Of a stretch of 11,307 bases of DNA, positions 1 to 7,583 are shown piece after piece. The stretch is from Candidatus Neomicrothrix sp. UBA7884. Lineage in GTDB: Bacteria; Actinomycetota; Acidimicrobiia; Acidimicrobiales; MedAcidi-G1. Position 1 is the stretch's first letter. Every line of letters starts with the position of its first letter. The translations under genes were made by a program, and so were the position numbers. The notes below the pieces were generated by a model, which ran no database searches, had not been told where the DNA came from, and saw only the letters and a program-made list of their open reading frames with translations. The stretch is from NCBI GenBank assembly GCA_002501135.1, contig DLRQ01000082.1, positions 21,492 through 32,798 on the forward strand. The letters run 5' to 3'.

Positions 1-1
1 G

Positions 2-49
2 GCGGTGCAGTCTCCCGCCGAGGCCCGCCAGACACTGGGTTTGAACTGA
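2..49 (+). CDS. 3' end of an upstream gene, possibly a BKACE-family (3-keto acid cleavage) enzyme
   Basis: Frame 2 reads 15 residues, AVQSPAEARQTLGLN, and then a TGA stop at 47-49. The other two frames give no protein-like ending. From memory, a short tail of the type 'PAEAR..LGL' is common at the C-terminus of beta-keto acid cleavage enzymes (BKACE, DUF849). One member of that family converts 3-dehydrocarnitine plus acetyl-CoA to betainyl-CoA and acetoacetate, which is the step directly after the dehydrogenase encoded next. The family call is therefore partly inferred from context and rests on 15 residues. That a coding region ends here is more secure than its identity. The gap to the next start is 63 bp, compatible with one operon. 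Confidence 0.4.
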   Translation, partial: AVQSPAEARQTLGLN

Positions 50-62
50 CATGGCCGGTCGT

Positions 63-78
63 GTCGAGGGGACTCGAC
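63..78 (+). promoter_or_regulatory. Small perfect hairpin between the upstream gene and the carnitine dehydrogenase gene
   Basis: GTCGAG (63-68) and CTCGAC (73-78) are perfect inverted repeats around a GGGA loop, which fits the GNRA tetraloop pattern. There is no T-tract, so a classical intrinsic terminator is unlikely. It may be an RNA processing or stability hairpin, an operator half-site pair, or chance in GC-rich DNA. Confidence 0.25.
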
Positions 79-112
79 CCTGGACCCGGTCGAGCATTTG
101 CCGAGGTGATCT

Positions 113-1603
113 GTGACCAACCCGCCTTCCTCAGGTCGGACCATCGGGGTGGTGGGTACAGGGGTGATTGGCGCAGGGTGGGCTGTGCGGGCCCTGGCAC
201 GGGGCCACTCGGTCGTCGCCTGGGATCCTGATCCCGCTGCGGAGAAGCGACTCAGGGAGTTCATCGTGAGGGCCTGGCCATCGGCGACACGGCTGGGCCT
301 GTTCCCTGGCGCCGACCCGGAGGACATCACCTTTGCACCGTCGGCTGCAGCGCTGGCTGGAACGGTCGACTGGATCCAGGAGAATGCGCCCGAGCGGGAG
401 GGCCTCAAGCGGGAACTGATCAACGAGTTGGCTGGCGCCGCACCACCTGACACGGTCATCGCATCAAGTTCATCGGGCCTCCTGCCGTCCCGGCTCCAGC
501 AGGGATGCCGGCATCCGGAGCGTGTCGTCATCGGCCATCCGTTCAATCCCGTGTACCTGCTACCTCTGGTGGAGGTCGTTGCGGGTGAACAGACCTCACA
601 GGAGGCCGTTGACGCAGCGGTTGCCCACTACGACGACCTGGTAATGCACCCGCTCGTCGTGGAAACTGAGATCGAGGGCTACCTGTCAGACCGTCTGCAG
701 GAGGCCGTCTGGCGTGAGATCCTCCACCTCGTGAAGGACGGCGTGGCCACCACGACCCAGCTGGATGACGCAATCACCTACGGACCGGGTCTTAGGTGGG
801 CCGGTATGGGGACGAACCTCACCTTTCACCTGGCGGGTGGTGAGCAGGGGATGCGTCACATGCTCCAGCAGTTCGGGCCGGCGCTCGAGCTGCCGTGGAC
901 AAAGCTGGTCGCTCCCGAGTTGACTGATGACCTGATCGACGCGATGGCTGAAGGTTGCCTTCAACAGGCTGACGGCCGGTCGATTGCCGACCTTGAGGCG
1001 TTACGCGACGACTACGTCATCAACGTGATGCGTGCCCTACGTCCGCTTGATCTCGGTGCGGGTCGCCTCGTCGCTGAACGCGAGGCCCGGATCCACTCGG
1101 CATCTGCAGTGGAGCCGTGGCGGTCCGGTGAGACGGTCGCTGCACCGCTGGACCTCTACCGGGCACCGGTGGAACCCGACTGGGTGGACTACAACGGCCA
1201 CATGTCGGAGTGGGCATTCCTGACGGCGTTCGGATGGGCCTCTGACAAACTGTTCAGGTACCTGGGCATCGATGAGGCGTACCGCGATTCGGGCCATTCC
1301 TTCTTCACCGTTGAGACCCACCTGAACAACCTCCGTGAGGCGTCTCTGGGCGACACCCTGCGGATCAGCACCCAGGTGTTGGGCTTTGACGAGAAGCGAC
1401 TGCACATTTTTCACTCCATGAGAAATGATGAGACCGGCGAGTTGCTGGCAACAACCGAGCAGATGCTGTTACACGTCGACAACGCCGCCGGGCGGGTTGC
1501 ACCGATACCCGGCAGGCCGGCGACAGCTCTCCACTCAGTCGTGGCGGCCCACTCCGATCTGCCTGTTCCGTCACAGGTCGGCCGGATCATGGCGCTCGGC
1601 TGA
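113..1603 (+). CDS. lcdH: L-carnitine 3-dehydrogenase fused to a C-terminal hotdog thioesterase (betainyl-CoA thioesterase)
   Basis: Cytoplasmic bifunctional enzyme of 496 aa. Residues about 9-190 are an NAD-binding 3-hydroxyacyl-CoA dehydrogenase fold with GTGVIG at 15-20, Asp38 at the end of the second strand (NAD rather than NADP), a serine run at 118-121 and GHPFNPVYLLPLVEVV at 141-156. That last motif, including His142, is typical of carnitine dehydrogenases rather than of hydroxybutyryl-CoA dehydrogenases. The helical C-domain follows, with GPGLRWA at 224-230. Residues about 345-480 are a 4HBT-type hotdog thioesterase with DWVDYNGHM at 356-364. Fused forms of this architecture are known from rhizobia and related bacteria, whereas pseudomonad enzymes of about 320 aa lack the second domain. 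The expected reaction is carnitine to 3-dehydrocarnitine with NAD+, and the thioesterase probably hydrolyses betainyl-CoA to glycine betaine. The GTG start at 113 has GAGG at 103-106. The acyl-CoA dehydrogenase gene follows 23 bp later. Confidence 0.9.
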   Translation: MTNPPSSGRTIGVVGTGVIGAGWAVRALARGHSVVAWDPDPAAEKRLREFIVRAWPSATRLGLFPGADPEDITFAPSAAALAGTVDWIQENAPEREGLKRELINELAGAAPPDTVIASSSSGLLPSRLQQGCRHPERVVIGHPFNPVYLLPLVEVVAGEQTSQEAVDAAVAHYDDLVMHPLVVETEIEGYLSDRLQEAVWREILHLVKDGVATTTQLDDAITYGPGLRWAGMGTNLTFHLAGGEQGMRHMLQQFGPALELPWTKLVAPELTDDLIDAMAEGCLQQADGRSIADLEALRDDYVINVMRALRPLDLGAGRLVAEREARIHSASAVEPWRSGETVAAPLDLYRAPVEPDWVDYNGHMSEWAFLTAFGWASDKLFRYLGIDEAYRDSGHSFFTVETHLNNLREASLGDTLRISTQVLGFDEKRLHIFHSMRNDETGELLATTEQMLLHVDNAAGRVAPIPGRPATALHSVVAAHSDLPVPSQVGRIMALG

Positions 1604-1626
1604 GACAACGCACAGGAGGACCCCGG

Positions 1627-2787
1627 ATGGACTTTGCCCCAACTGATGAGCAGGAGATGATCGTCGACACGGTCCGGGCGTTCGTGCAGCGCGAGCTGGT
1701 CCCCCACGAGGACGAGGTTGAGAGACTGGGCGATGTTCGACCCGAGCTTGTGGACGAGATCCGCCGGAAGGCTCTGAGCGCCGGAATATATGCAGCAAAC
1801 ATGCCGGAGGAACTGGGTGGCGGTGGCCTCGACAACCTGACGATGGCGATGGTTGACAGGGCATTCGGCTGGACCCAGTACGCGTTGCATTACGTGGTTG
1901 CACGCCCTTCGAACATCCTCCGGGCCTGCACCGACGACCAGGTCGAGGAGTACCTGCTGCCGACGATTCGCGGCGAGCGGGTCGACTGCCTAGCTATGAG
2001 CGAACCAGATGCCGGATCAGATGTGAGGGGGATGACATGTCGCGCTGTGCGCGATGGCGACGACTACGTGATCAACGGGACCAAGCACTTCATCAGCCAC
2101 GCTGACCTGGCCGACTACACCATCTTGTTCGCTGCCACGGGTGAGGAGGACTCGTCACGTGGGCCCCGGAAGCTGATCACGGCGTTCCTCGTGGACCACG
2201 ACACACCGGGTTTCGAGGTGGCCCCCGGGTACAGGTGCGTGTCGAACCGTGGCTACCACAACATGATCCTCAACTTCGACGAGGTTCGGGTCCCCTCCAC
2301 GAAGGTGCTTGGCGATGAGAACAGGGGCTTTGACGTGGCCAATGAGTGGCTGGGTGCCACCCGGCTCCAGGTGGCTGCCATCTGCCTTGGTCGGGCGGAC
2401 CGGGCACTGGCCGTAGCCCTCGAATGGGCAGCCACCCGTGAGCAGTTCGGCCAGAAAATTGGGAAGTTCCAGGGGGTTTCCTTCAAGTTGGCCGACATGA
2501 GGACCAAGCTGTTGGAGGCTGAGTTGATGACCTACCGTGCCGCCTGGCTCATGGACCGTGACGAGATGGCCGATGCCGACGCCGCGATGGCCAAGATCTC
2601 AGCAACAGAGATGCTGCAGTTCGTGTCGGACGAGGCGATTCAGGTTCTCGGAGGCATGGGGCTGATGGACGAGCTCCCGCTTGAACGGATCTGGCGTGAT
2701 GCCCGGGTCGACCGGATCTGGGACGGCACAAGTGAGATCCAGCGGCACATCGTCAGCCGCGGGATGCTCCGGCCGCTGGGAGCCTGA
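1627..2787 (+). CDS. Acyl-CoA dehydrogenase, probable gamma-butyrobetainyl-CoA (or crotonobetainyl-CoA) oxidoreductase
   Basis: FAD-dependent acyl-CoA dehydrogenase of 386 aa, normal length for the family. Visible signatures are CLAMSEPDAGSD (121-132), the GTKHFIS strand (151-157), REQFGQKIGKFQ (271-282), QVLGGMG (339-345) and the C-terminal RIWDGTSEIQRHIV (363-376). In medium- and short-chain family members the catalytic base is the Glu of the 'YEGT' motif. Here that position is Asp366, and the alternative helix-G position used by isovaleryl-CoA dehydrogenase and CaiA (Glu before Arg) reads Thr245-Arg246, so no standard catalytic Glu is seen. The substrate is inferred from neighbours: it lies between the carnitine dehydrogenase and a CoA ligase plus CaiD, which suits desaturation of gamma-butyrobetainyl-CoA to crotonobetainyl-CoA. 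Electrons would go to ETF, which is not in the window. A consensus AGGAGGA at 1614-1620 sets the ATG at 1627. Confidence 0.88.
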   Translation: MDFAPTDEQEMIVDTVRAFVQRELVPHEDEVERLGDVRPELVDEIRRKALSAGIYAANMPEELGGGGLDNLTMAMVDRAFGWTQYALHYVVARPSNILRACTDDQVEEYLLPTIRGERVDCLAMSEPDAGSDVRGMTCRAVRDGDDYVINGTKHFISHADLADYTILFAATGEEDSSRGPRKLITAFLVDHDTPGFEVAPGYRCVSNRGYHNMILNFDEVRVPSTKVLGDENRGFDVANEWLGATRLQVAAICLGRADRALAVALEWAATREQFGQKIGKFQGVSFKLADMRTKLLEAELMTYRAAWLMDRDEMADADAAMAKISATEMLQFVSDEAIQVLGGMGLMDELPLERIWRDARVDRIWDGTSEIQRHIVSRGMLRPLGA

Positions 2788-2797
2788 TCCAGCGGTC

Positions 2798-4822
2798 ATG
2801 GCAAACGCCACCCCGTTGAGTCGCCTGCTCGAGCCTCGAACACTTGCGTTCGTCGGTGGCAATCCAGCCGAGATCGCCATCCGGCAGTGCATGACCCTCG
2901 GATTTGCTGGAGATCTGTGGCCGGTCCACCCGCACAGGTCAGAAATGGCCGGACTTCCCGTCTTCCCGTCTCTCGGGGATCTCCCGTCACCGCCCGATGC
3001 GGTGCTGGTCGCCGTCAACTGCAATGCCACGATTGAGGTTGTCGGACAACTGGCAGAGATGGGTGCCGGTGCGGCGATCTGCTACGCGTCGGGTTACGCC
3101 GAGGTCGGCGGTGAAGGTGTCGGACTTCAGGAGGCTCTGGTTGCCGCTGCAGGCGACATGCCACTGGTAGGCCCCAACTGCTACGGAACGGTTTCTGCAA
3201 CGGTCGGGGCAGCGCTGTGGCCCGACCAGCAGGGGCTGTCCCGGGTGGACCGCGGTGTGGCCCTGATCACCCAGAGTGGCAACATCGGTCTGAACCTGAC
3301 GATGCAGGACCGTGTCATGGACATCAGCCATGTTCTCACGCTCGGGAACCAGGCTGGGCTCGGGGTTGAGGACTGCATGGAGGCGTTGGTGGGTGATTCC
3401 TCGGTGTCCGGGATCGGTCTCCATGTGGAGGCGCTGGGTGATATCGCCAGGTTTGAGGCTGCCTGCCATGTGGCTCTGAATGCCGGCATTCCAGTCGTCG
3501 CTCTCAAGACCGGATCATCGGATCGGGGTGCGCTCATTGCGGCATCCCACACTTCGTCTCTTGTGGGCAACGACGCCGCCTACGGGGCTCTTTTCGAAAG
3601 GTTGGGGGTCCGCCGGGTCCACTCGATACCGGAACTCCTGGACACACTCCTCGTGATGGAACAACTCGGCCCGCTTCAGGGCCGGCGGATTGTGAGCCTG
3701 AGCTGCTCGGGGGGTGAGGCATCCGTGGTCGCCGACAGTGCGGAGGTCCTTGACCTGGAGTTCCACGAGTTCGACCCGGACCATGCAGGCCGAATCGCCG
3801 ACACGCTCACGGAGTTGGTGGCCGTGTCGAATCCACTCGACTACCACACGTTCATCTGGGGTGACCAGGTCCGTCTGACCAGGTGCTTCACCGAGGTCAT
3901 GGACGGACCCGTTGATGCGGCAGTGCTGGTGCTGGACTTCCCGCGTGAAGGCCTCGACGATTCGGGTTGGTGGCCCACCCTGCATTCCTTTGTGGATGCA
4001 TCCCGGGAGACCGGTACGCCGGGGGTGGTGGCGTCGTCCATGGCTGAGAACATGCCGGCCGAGGCCGAGGAGGCTGTCGCCTCGGCAGGTCAGGTCGCCG
4101 TCCGCGGCATCGTTCCGGCGTTGTCGGGCCTCGAGGCAGCAGCCTGGTGGGGCGGGCGCCGTCGGTTGCCGGCAGTCGACCGGGTTGCCGGGCTGTCGTC
4201 CGCACAGGTGACCATCACCGAACACGGGGCCAAGTCTCTTCTGGCGGAAGTTGGAATCCGGGTACCGGAGAGAGAGTTGGTCGATGCCGGCGAGGCAGCC
4301 CTGGCAGCAGAGCGGATCGGATGGCCTGTCGTTGTGAAGCGTTCCGGTGACGCCCACAAGACCGAGTCCGGGGGAGTGGCCCTTGATCTGGTCGATTCAG
4401 CTTCCGTGCAGGAGGCAGCCGATCGGATGGGTGGGAAGGTCCTCGTCGAACGACAGGTCGACGGCACCCTCGTCGAGATGTTGGTGGCCGTTCGGAGGGA
4501 GCCACCCGTCGGGTGGCTGCTCACCCTGGGAGTGGGCGGGATTCTGGTCGAGGTGATTGCCGATACACGGAGCCTGTTGCTGCCGGCGTCGGCGACAGAG
4601 GTGGTGGCGGCGCTTGAGGCTCTGGCCATCTGGCCCCTCCTGGCGGAGCACAGGGGTAGGCGGGCTGGCAACCTGGATGCGATCATCGGGGTTGTGGAAT
4701 CGCTGCGCAGCCTAGTTCTGGACAGGCCGGATCTGGTCGAGGTTGAGATCAACCCTCTGCTCGTTCTTGCCGACGGTGCTGTAGCCGTAGATGCCCTGAT
4801 CACCTTGGAGGTGCATGAATGA
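2798..4822 (+). CDS. NDP-forming acyl-CoA synthetase (fused alpha-beta), probable carnitine/butyrobetaine-CoA ligase
   Basis: Member of the ADP-forming acetyl-CoA synthetase superfamily (acid + CoA + ATP to acyl-CoA + ADP + Pi, reversible), 674 aa with both halves on one chain. Order: CoA-binding Rossmann domain (about 8-135, with GPNCYG at 125-130); succinyl-CoA ligase-like flavodoxin domains (about 150-455, with ITQSGN at 157-162 and ASHTSSLVG at 249-257, where His251 should be the phosphohistidine); and an ATP-grasp domain (about 470-674, with VVVKR at 511-515, HKTESGGVAL at 520-529 holding the second histidine His520, GVGGILVEV at 578-586 and the metal-site EVEINPLL at 648-655). The ATG at 2798 was chosen because the reading before it overlaps the end of the acyl-CoA dehydrogenase gene and is not family-like. 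The ribosome site is weak (AGCGG at 2791-2795), so coupling to the gene 10 bp upstream is likely. The substrate is inferred from the neighbours, which favour a trimethylammonium acid. Confidence 0.85.
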   Translation: MANATPLSRLLEPRTLAFVGGNPAEIAIRQCMTLGFAGDLWPVHPHRSEMAGLPVFPSLGDLPSPPDAVLVAVNCNATIEVVGQLAEMGAGAAICYASGYAEVGGEGVGLQEALVAAAGDMPLVGPNCYGTVSATVGAALWPDQQGLSRVDRGVALITQSGNIGLNLTMQDRVMDISHVLTLGNQAGLGVEDCMEALVGDSSVSGIGLHVEALGDIARFEAACHVALNAGIPVVALKTGSSDRGALIAASHTSSLVGNDAAYGALFERLGVRRVHSIPELLDTLLVMEQLGPLQGRRIVSLSCSGGEASVVADSAEVLDLEFHEFDPDHAGRIADTLTELVAVSNPLDYHTFIWGDQVRLTRCFTEVMDGPVDAAVLVLDFPREGLDDSGWWPTLHSFVDASRETGTPGVVASSMAENMPAEAEEAVASAGQVAVRGIVPALSGLEAAAWWGGRRRLPAVDRVAGLSSAQVTITEHGAKSLLAEVGIRVPERELVDAGEAALAAERIGWPVVVKRSGDAHKTESGGVALDLVDSASVQEAADRMGGKVLVERQVDGTLVEMLVAVRREPPVGWLLTLGVGGILVEVIADTRSLLLPASATEVVAALEALAIWPLLAEHRGRRAGNLDAIIGVVESLRSLVLDRPDLVEVEINPLLVLADGAVAVDALITLEVHE

Positions 4823-5601
4823 CCGAGGCCGTCAATACACGGGTGGACGGAGCCGTAATCGAGATCACCCTGGATCGCCCACGGGCAAATGCGATCGATG
4901 CTGAGACCAGCAGAGAGTTGGGTCGTGTCTTCGCCGGGTTTCGTGACGATCCGGATCTGAGGGTCGCGATCTTCACCGGTGCCGGCGACAGGTTCTTCTC
5001 GGCCGGTTGGGACCTCCATGCAGCGGTCGATGGCGAGGAGTTCGAGGCCGACTACGGCGAAGGTGGATTCGGCGGGTTCACCGAATTGCCGGAACGCGAC
5101 AAGCCAGTGATCTGCGCGGTCAACGGGCTGGCGGTCGGTGGTGGGTTTGAGATAGCGCTTGCAGCGGAGTTTGTGGTGGCAGCCGAGCACGCCGGGTTCT
5201 TTCTTCCCGAGACCGGCCTCGGACTGATTCCCGACGCAGGAGTGGTGCGCCTTCCCAGGATTCTTCCCCCGGTGGTGGCAAACGAGGTGCTCTATGCCGG
5301 CAGACAGATTGATGCCGCCGAGGCGCTGCGCTGGGGCCTTGTGAACGCCGTTGCACCGGCCGACCAGTTGATGACCGTGGCACGGGGCCTTGCAGGAAGG
5401 ATTGTCTCAGCAGCACCGCTGGCAGTCGGGGCCGTCATGGCCGTGGGCCGCTCGACCGGGCACCTGTCGCACCGAGAGGCGTTTGATCTAATGAGGTCGG
5501 GTGATCTGCATGCATACGAGCGGATGCTCGTGTCGGAGGACTCCGACGAAGGCCCCAGGGCGTTCACCGAGAAGCGCGACCCAGTCTGGAAGGGCCGCTG
5601 A
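4819..5601 (+). CDS. caiD: Crotonobetainyl-CoA hydratase / carnitinyl-CoA dehydratase (CaiD)
   Basis: Crotonase-family enzyme of 260 aa that adds water to crotonobetainyl-CoA to give L-carnitinyl-CoA, or the reverse. It closely resembles E. coli CaiD (261 aa) throughout: ITLDRPRANAIDAETS near the start, FFSAGWDLHAA at 59-69 (the oxyanion-hole loop), VNGLAVGGGFEIALAAEF at 101-118, LPETGLGLIPD at 129-139, and a C-terminal EKRDPVWKGR that, as remembered, is identical to the E. coli tail. Glu111 and Glu131 fall at the two crotonase catalytic glutamate positions and carry the same numbers as in E. coli CaiD. This gene is the strongest evidence that the cluster handles carnitine compounds. It overlaps the ligase gene by 4 bp (ATGA) and has GGAGG at 4807-4811 inside that gene, so the two are translationally coupled. 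Confidence 0.92.
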   Translation: MTEAVNTRVDGAVIEITLDRPRANAIDAETSRELGRVFAGFRDDPDLRVAIFTGAGDRFFSAGWDLHAAVDGEEFEADYGEGGFGGFTELPERDKPVICAVNGLAVGGGFEIALAAEFVVAAEHAGFFLPETGLGLIPDAGVVRLPRILPPVVANEVLYAGRQIDAAEALRWGLVNAVAPADQLMTVARGLAGRIVSAAPLAVGAVMAVGRSTGHLSHREAFDLMRSGDLHAYERMLVSEDSDEGPRAFTEKRDPVWKGR

Positions 5602-5650
5602 ACTGCGAACGACCGTTGGTCCGGTGCGGTAGGTTTTCGCCGACTTCAGC

Positions 5651-5665
5651 GACCGGTAGCCGGTC
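5651..5665 (+). promoter_or_regulatory. Inverted repeat in the leader before the formate dehydrogenase operon
   Basis: GACCGG (5651-5656) and CCGGTC (5660-5665) are perfect inverted repeats around TAG, ending 10 bp before the GGAG at 5676-5679 of the next gene. The 83-bp gap between caiD and the formate dehydrogenase gene holds no T-tract terminator and no convincing -35/-10 pair that I can see. The repeat might be an operator or a translation-controlling hairpin, but the stem is short and could be chance. Confidence 0.25.
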
Positions 5666-5684
5666 ATTCGCGATTGGAGAGCAG

Positions 5685-7583
5685 ATGGGCAAGCGCCTGA
5701 CCACGCCGATGGTGCGAGAGAGCGGGGCGCTCCGCGAGGCCACCTGGGATGAGGCCCTCAACAGGGCAGCCGGGGGCTTCCGGTCGGTGGTCGATGCTCA
5801 CGGTCCCACAGCGTTCGGCATGTTCAGCTGTTCCAAGACCACCAACGAGGTCAACTACGTCGCCCAGAAGTTCGCCCGAACTGTCATCGGTTCCAACAAC
5901 ATCGACAGCTGCAATCGAACTTGACACGCACCCAGCGTCGTCGGTCTGGCGACGGTCTTCGGAGCAGGAGGTGGAACCTCCGCGTACGCCGAGATAGAGG
6001 AGACCGACGCGATCGTCCTGTGGGGTTCCAACGCCCGTGCGGCGCACCCGATCTTCTTCCACCACCTTCTCAAGGGAGTTGACGCCGGAGCTCGCATGTG
6101 GGTCGTCGATCCACGCCGAAGCGCTTCTGCCAGGTTCGCCGACATGTGGCTTGGCCTGAACGTCGGCACCGACATAGCCCTCGCCAACGGTGTTGCCCGC
6201 GAGATCATCTCCGCTGGCCTGGTCAACACCGAGTTCGTCGAGAACGCCACCGAGGGCTACGAGGACCTTGCCGCCCACGTGGAACCCTGGACCCTCGAGA
6301 GGACGGCCAAGGTCACAGGCGTTCCGGTCGAGGCGATCCGCGATCTAGCCCACGGCTACGCAGGCGCCTCCACGGCCCAGCTGATGTGGACGCTGGGCAT
6401 CACCGAACATCACACGGCGGTCGACAACGTCCTCGCCCTGTGCAACCTGGCCCTGTTGACCGGGCATGTCGGACGCTGGGGATCCGGTCTGGTTCCGTTG
6501 AGGGGACAGAACAACGTCCAGGGCGGCGGAGATATGGGTGCCCTCCCCAACAAGTTGCCCGGATTCCAGGATGTGGCTGACGACGACGTGCGGGCCCGGT
6601 TCGAAGGGGTGTGGGGAGCCACGATTCCGCCAGATCCGGGGTGGCACCTGACCCAGATGTTTGAGGCAATGGGGAGGGGAGATCTCAGGGCGGTGTGGGT
6701 CATCGGCGAGAACCCTGCCGACTCCGAGGCCGACGTCAACCACGCCAGAAAGATGCTGAATCGTCTGGACCACCTCGTTGTCCAGGACGTGTTCATGACA
6801 AGGACCGCCGAGATGGCCGATGTCGTGCTACCAGCCGCCCTCGGCTGGGCAGAGTCCGACGGCACGGTCACATCCAGTGAACGCCGCGTGCAGCGCACCC
6901 GGGCAGCCGTTACGCCACCCGGCGAGGCCCGCCAGGAGATCGACGTGATCGCCGACATGGCAGAGCGAATGGGAGTTGACTGGGGCCGACCGACCGCAGA
7001 GGACCTCTGGGACGAACTCCGGTCGGTCTCACCGATGCACGGCGGGATGTCGTGGCAGCGGCTTGAGGATGAGGCTGGCATCCAGTGGCCGTGTCCCGAT
7101 GAGGACCATCCGGGTACGCCGTTCCTTCACGGTCGTCTGTGGGAGCGGCCGGTCAGTGGTCCGCGGGCGCCGTTCTCGTGTGTCGACGACCGTCCACCGG
7201 TCGACCTGTTGACCGACGAGTTCCCCCTGCGTCTCACTACCGGGCGCGTGCTCGATTCCTACAACACAGGTGTCCAGTCAGGGAAGTTCAACTCTCCTAT
7301 CCGGTCCGGCGATGCCCTGGAACTCTCCACCGACGATGCCGGGTCACTTGGGCTGGTCGTGGGCGACAGGGTTATGGTCTCGTCGCGGCGGGGTTCAATT
7401 GAGATGACCGTGGGGGTGGATCCTGACCTTCCTGTGGGCCTGGCGTTCACGACATTCCACTTTCCCGAAATCGCCGATGTGAACCAGTTGACCAGCGATG
7501 CATGGGACACCAGTTCGGGAACATCTGAGTTCAAGGCAGCGGCGATCCGTGTCGAGAGGGTCGAGGTGGAGGCCGGTGCCTGA
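5685..7583 (+). CDS. fdhA: Selenocysteine-containing formate dehydrogenase catalytic subunit, C-terminal part (split FdhA; TGA at 5922-5924 read as Sec)
   Basis: Molybdopterin oxidoreductase of 632 aa if the in-frame TGA at codon 80 is read as selenocysteine. The reading runs unbroken either side: SNNIDSCNRT-U-HAPSVVGLATV, which matches the E. coli FdhF context VUHGPSVAGL, including the catalytic His after Sec (His81 here). Further formate dehydrogenase hallmarks are VVDPRRSASA (140-149), RGQNNVQGGGDMGALP (273-288; Arg273 matches the formate-binding Arg333 of E. coli FdhH), IGENPADSEADV (340-351), VFMTRTAEMADVVLPA (369-384) and the C-terminal dinucleotide-binding TTGRVLDSYNTGVQSG (518-533). 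The ATG at 5685 has GGAG at 5676-5679. The protein starts at GKRLTTPMVR, just past the point where complete enzymes finish the N-terminal [4Fe-4S] domain, so that domain is absent here and is encoded at 9363-10226. It oxidises formate to CO2 in the cytoplasm. SelA, SelB, SelD and tRNA-Sec must be supplied from elsewhere. Confidence 0.92.
5922..5954 (+). promoter_or_regulatory. Selenocysteine UGA codon plus bacterial SECIS hairpin
   Basis: The TGA at 5922-5924 is followed by a stem of seven pairs: CGTCGTC (5936-5942) pairs with GGCGACG (5948-5954, allowing one U-G pair) around a GGTCT loop. Counting the U of UGA as 1, the GGUC of the loop lies at positions 22-25, the same offset as remembered for E. 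coli fdhF, where SelB recognises GGUC in the apical loop. A U is also present at position 17, where E. coli has the important bulged U, although here it can pair with A. This is what is expected of a functional SECIS embedded in coding sequence. Confidence 0.85.

Noticed and set aside
2681..2797. Longer N-terminus of the CoA ligase starting inside the acyl-CoA dehydrogenase gene
   Set aside because: The extra 39 residues are a frame-shifted reading of the conserved dehydrogenase C-terminus and do not look like the ligase family. The ATG at 2798 gives a normal beginning.
3515..4357. 280-aa open frame on the minus strand inside the ligase gene
   Set aside because: Antisense shadow of the ligase with no recognisable domain or ribosome site.
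4090..5190. 366-aa open frame on the minus strand across the ligase and caiD genes
   Set aside because: It lies wholly opposite two clearly recognised genes. Its protein is Ser/Arg/Thr-rich with no family features, as expected from long antisense frames in GC-rich DNA.
5611..5640. Weak GACC/GGTC hairpin with a TTTT run after caiD as an intrinsic terminator
   Set aside because: The stem has only four pairs and the T-run is about 14 bases away from it, too weak and too distant for a terminator.
5922..5924. TGA as a real stop or nonsense mutation making the formate dehydrogenase gene a pseudogene, with a separate gene starting at 6096
   Set aside because: Frame and family similarity continue straight through, the position is the catalytic Sec site, a SECIS hairpin follows, and no ribosome site or domain border supports a start at 6096.
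7498..7575. Upstream ATG start for the NuoEF fusion
   Set aside because: The first 26 residues are Arg/Ser-rich out-of-frame reading of the catalytic subunit. The GTG at 7576 has a good ribosome site and a normal small overlap.
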